Source of the DNA: Planctomycetaceae bacterium
GTDB taxonomy: Bacteria > Planctomycetota > Planctomycetia > Pirellulales > Thermoguttaceae
DNA length: 6,381 bases
Assembly (NCBI GenBank): GCA_031267635.1
Contig: JAIRYX010000313.1
Coordinates: forward strand, 1 to 6,381
Reading direction: 5' to 3'
Below the pieces are notes generated by a model. That model was given only the letters and a program-made list of their open reading frames with translations, had not been told where the DNA came from and did no database searches. Positions 5,878 to 6,381 of this stretch are shown piece after piece (position 1 is the first letter of the stretch; each line of letters begins with the position of its first letter). The position numbers were made by a program, and so were the translations under genes.

Positions 5878-6381
5878 GCTCAAAAATTCAAACAGCGAGT
5901 AATCCAAATCTCTTGAGGAGCAATCCCAACCCTTTGAGGAGTAATCCAAGTCCCTTGATTCCCTCAAGCCCCTCATGTTCCTTGCCCTCGGAATTTCCGG
6001 CAAAATCAACAAAACCTCTAGCGAAACCAACAAAACTTCTAACGTAACCGACGAAATCTCTAGCGTAATCGACGAAACTTTCAGCGTAACCGGCAAAATC
6101 TCTAGCGTAACCGACGGAATTTTCAGCGTAATCGACAACACCTCTAGCGTAACCGACGAAACTTTGCGCAAGGTTGCGAAGGATTTGCGCAAGGTTGCGC
6201 AGAGTTCGCGCAAGGTTGCGGAGAGTTTGCGCAAGGTTGCGGAGAGTTCGCGCAAGGTTGCGGAGAGTTTGCGCAAGGTTGCGGAGAGTTCGCGCAAGGT
6301 TGCGGAGAGTTCGCGCAAGGTTGCGGAGAGTTCGCGCAAGGTTGCGGAGAGTTTGCGCAAGGTTGCGCAGAGTTCGCGCAA
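5863..6381 (-). CDS. possible heptad-repeat protein, C-terminal part (alternative to the plus-strand reading)
   Basis: The minus frame is open from the window edge to a TAG at 5865-5863, at least 172 codons; the true start would lie beyond the window. It reads as repeats of LRELSAT/LRKLSAT, with Leu at heptad positions a and d as in a coiled coil, then VTLEVLS/ITLKIPS repeats, then a tail ending SLFEFLSKFCH. The variable base of the homogeneous repeat switches Glu and Lys at a surface position and leaves both Leu unchanged. In the degenerate part many changes keep Val/Ile or Leu. This slightly favours the minus strand. Against it, the C-terminal tail is translated from the dispersed 105-bp repeat. 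It cannot be real together with the plus-strand frame in any ordinary way. No family is recognised. Confidence 0.3.
   Translation of the reverse strand: MRELCATLRKLSATLRELSATLRELSATLRELSATLRKLSATLRELSATLRKLSATLRELCATLRKSFATLRKVSSVTLEVLSITLKIPSVTLEILPVTLKVSSITLEISSVTLEVLLVSLEVLLILPEIPRARNMRGLRESRDLDYSSKGWDCSSRDLDYSLFEFLSKFCH
5871..5925. repeat. third, partial copy of the 105-bp repeat unit
   Basis: Bases 5871-5898 are identical to 5451-5478 (28 bases), and similarity continues through the TCCAAATC-CTTGAG block (5903-5917 versus 5483-5497). After that it no longer follows the 105-bp unit and runs into the 21-bp array. The later part of the unit, with GACGGGGCAATCTGCC, is absent. Confidence 0.8.
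5901..6381. repeat. array of about 23 21-bp tandem repeats, drifting then homogeneous, cut by the window end
   Basis: Steps of 21 bases fit from 5901 on. Units 5901-5963 are of the AATCC-AA--C-CTTGAGGAG type. Units 5964-6005 are poorly conserved. Units 6006-6152 are of the CCGACGAAATCTCTAGCGTA type. Unit 6153-6173 is a junction. Units from 6174 on are of the TTGCGGAGAGTTCGCGCAAG type and are nearly identical apart from a T/C switch at one site. The period equals seven codons. In the homogeneous part all six frames are stop-free, so openness there is no evidence of coding. Confidence 0.9.
5975..6381 (+). CDS. possible heptad-repeat protein, N-terminal part (alternative to the minus-strand reading)
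   Basis: The plus frame is open from just after a TAA at 5942-5944 to the window end. Its first ATG is at 5975, giving at least 135 codons with no stop in the window. It begins MFLALGISGKINKTSSETNK, continues as VTDEISS/VIDETFS repeats with hydrophobic residues about every 3-4 positions, and then KVAESLR/KVAESSR repeats. The second block would be a helical, charged, Ser-rich heptad protein. The homogeneous repeat switches Leu and Ser at a would-be core position, which is less conservative than the minus-strand reading. There is no Shine-Dalgarno and no clear signal peptide. It may be a chance frame on a repeat array. Confidence 0.22.
   Translation, partial: MFLALGISGKINKTSSETNKTSNVTDEISSVIDETFSVTGKISSVTDGIFSVIDNTSSVTDETLRKVAKDLRKVAQSSRKVAESLRKVAESSRKVAESLRKVAESSRKVAESSRKVAESSRKVAESLRKVAQSSR

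Noticed and set aside
5901..6381. CRISPR array
   Set aside because: The repeats are contiguous 21-mers with no unique spacers.

Overview
The window reads as a low-GC planctomycete chromosome fragment, most likely Pirellulales-like. Two proteins support this. One is a secreted thioredoxin-fold protein carrying 'D-x-D-x-D-G ... GVEVYRDIDTD' repeats. The other is a cysteine-rich lipoprotein with a CGCACEKYVGDYMNYPPD-type motif. Both styles are recalled from planctomycete proteomes; no search was run. Most genes also lack clear Shine-Dalgarno sequences.

Layout: bases 1-123 hold the 3' end of a rightward gene, possibly a glutamine-amidotransferase/BPL_N-like protein. It converges on a leftward block. 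Read in the direction of transcription (right to left), that block has four genes: an ACT-domain regulator (5086-4526), dihydroorotate dehydrogenase class 1B, pyrD (4408-3488), a Cys-rich lipoprotein (3136-2264), and a secreted cysteine-free thioredoxin-fold protein (2185-278). The ACT and pyrD genes are 117 bases apart with a foldable leader between them. The lipoprotein and thioredoxin-fold genes are 78 bases apart, and a plausible promoter and RBS precede the lipoprotein gene, so they look like one cell-envelope transcription unit. Two related hairpin-forming repeats (184-232 and 3365-3444) lie just past the 3' ends of the thioredoxin-fold gene and pyrD.

The right-hand 1.3 kb (5087-6381) contains no confident gene and is repeat-built. 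It starts with two tandem 105-bp units (5356-5562, about 83% identical). A third partial unit starts at 5881. Between units 2 and 3 lies a 315-bp segment, flanked by AGAATTT on both sides, whose removal restores the 105-bp period exactly. That segment carries a nested palindrome of about 180 bp and looks like a small non-autonomous insertion. From about 5901 to the window end there is a 21-bp (7-codon) repeat array. It drifts in sequence from left to right and becomes nearly homogeneous. One reading frame on each strand stays open through it, so a heptad-repeat protein is possible but its strand is unresolved.

The most interesting material is the repeat region, the two 3'-end hairpin repeats, and the pairing of a Cys-rich lipoprotein with a cysteine-free thioredoxin fold.
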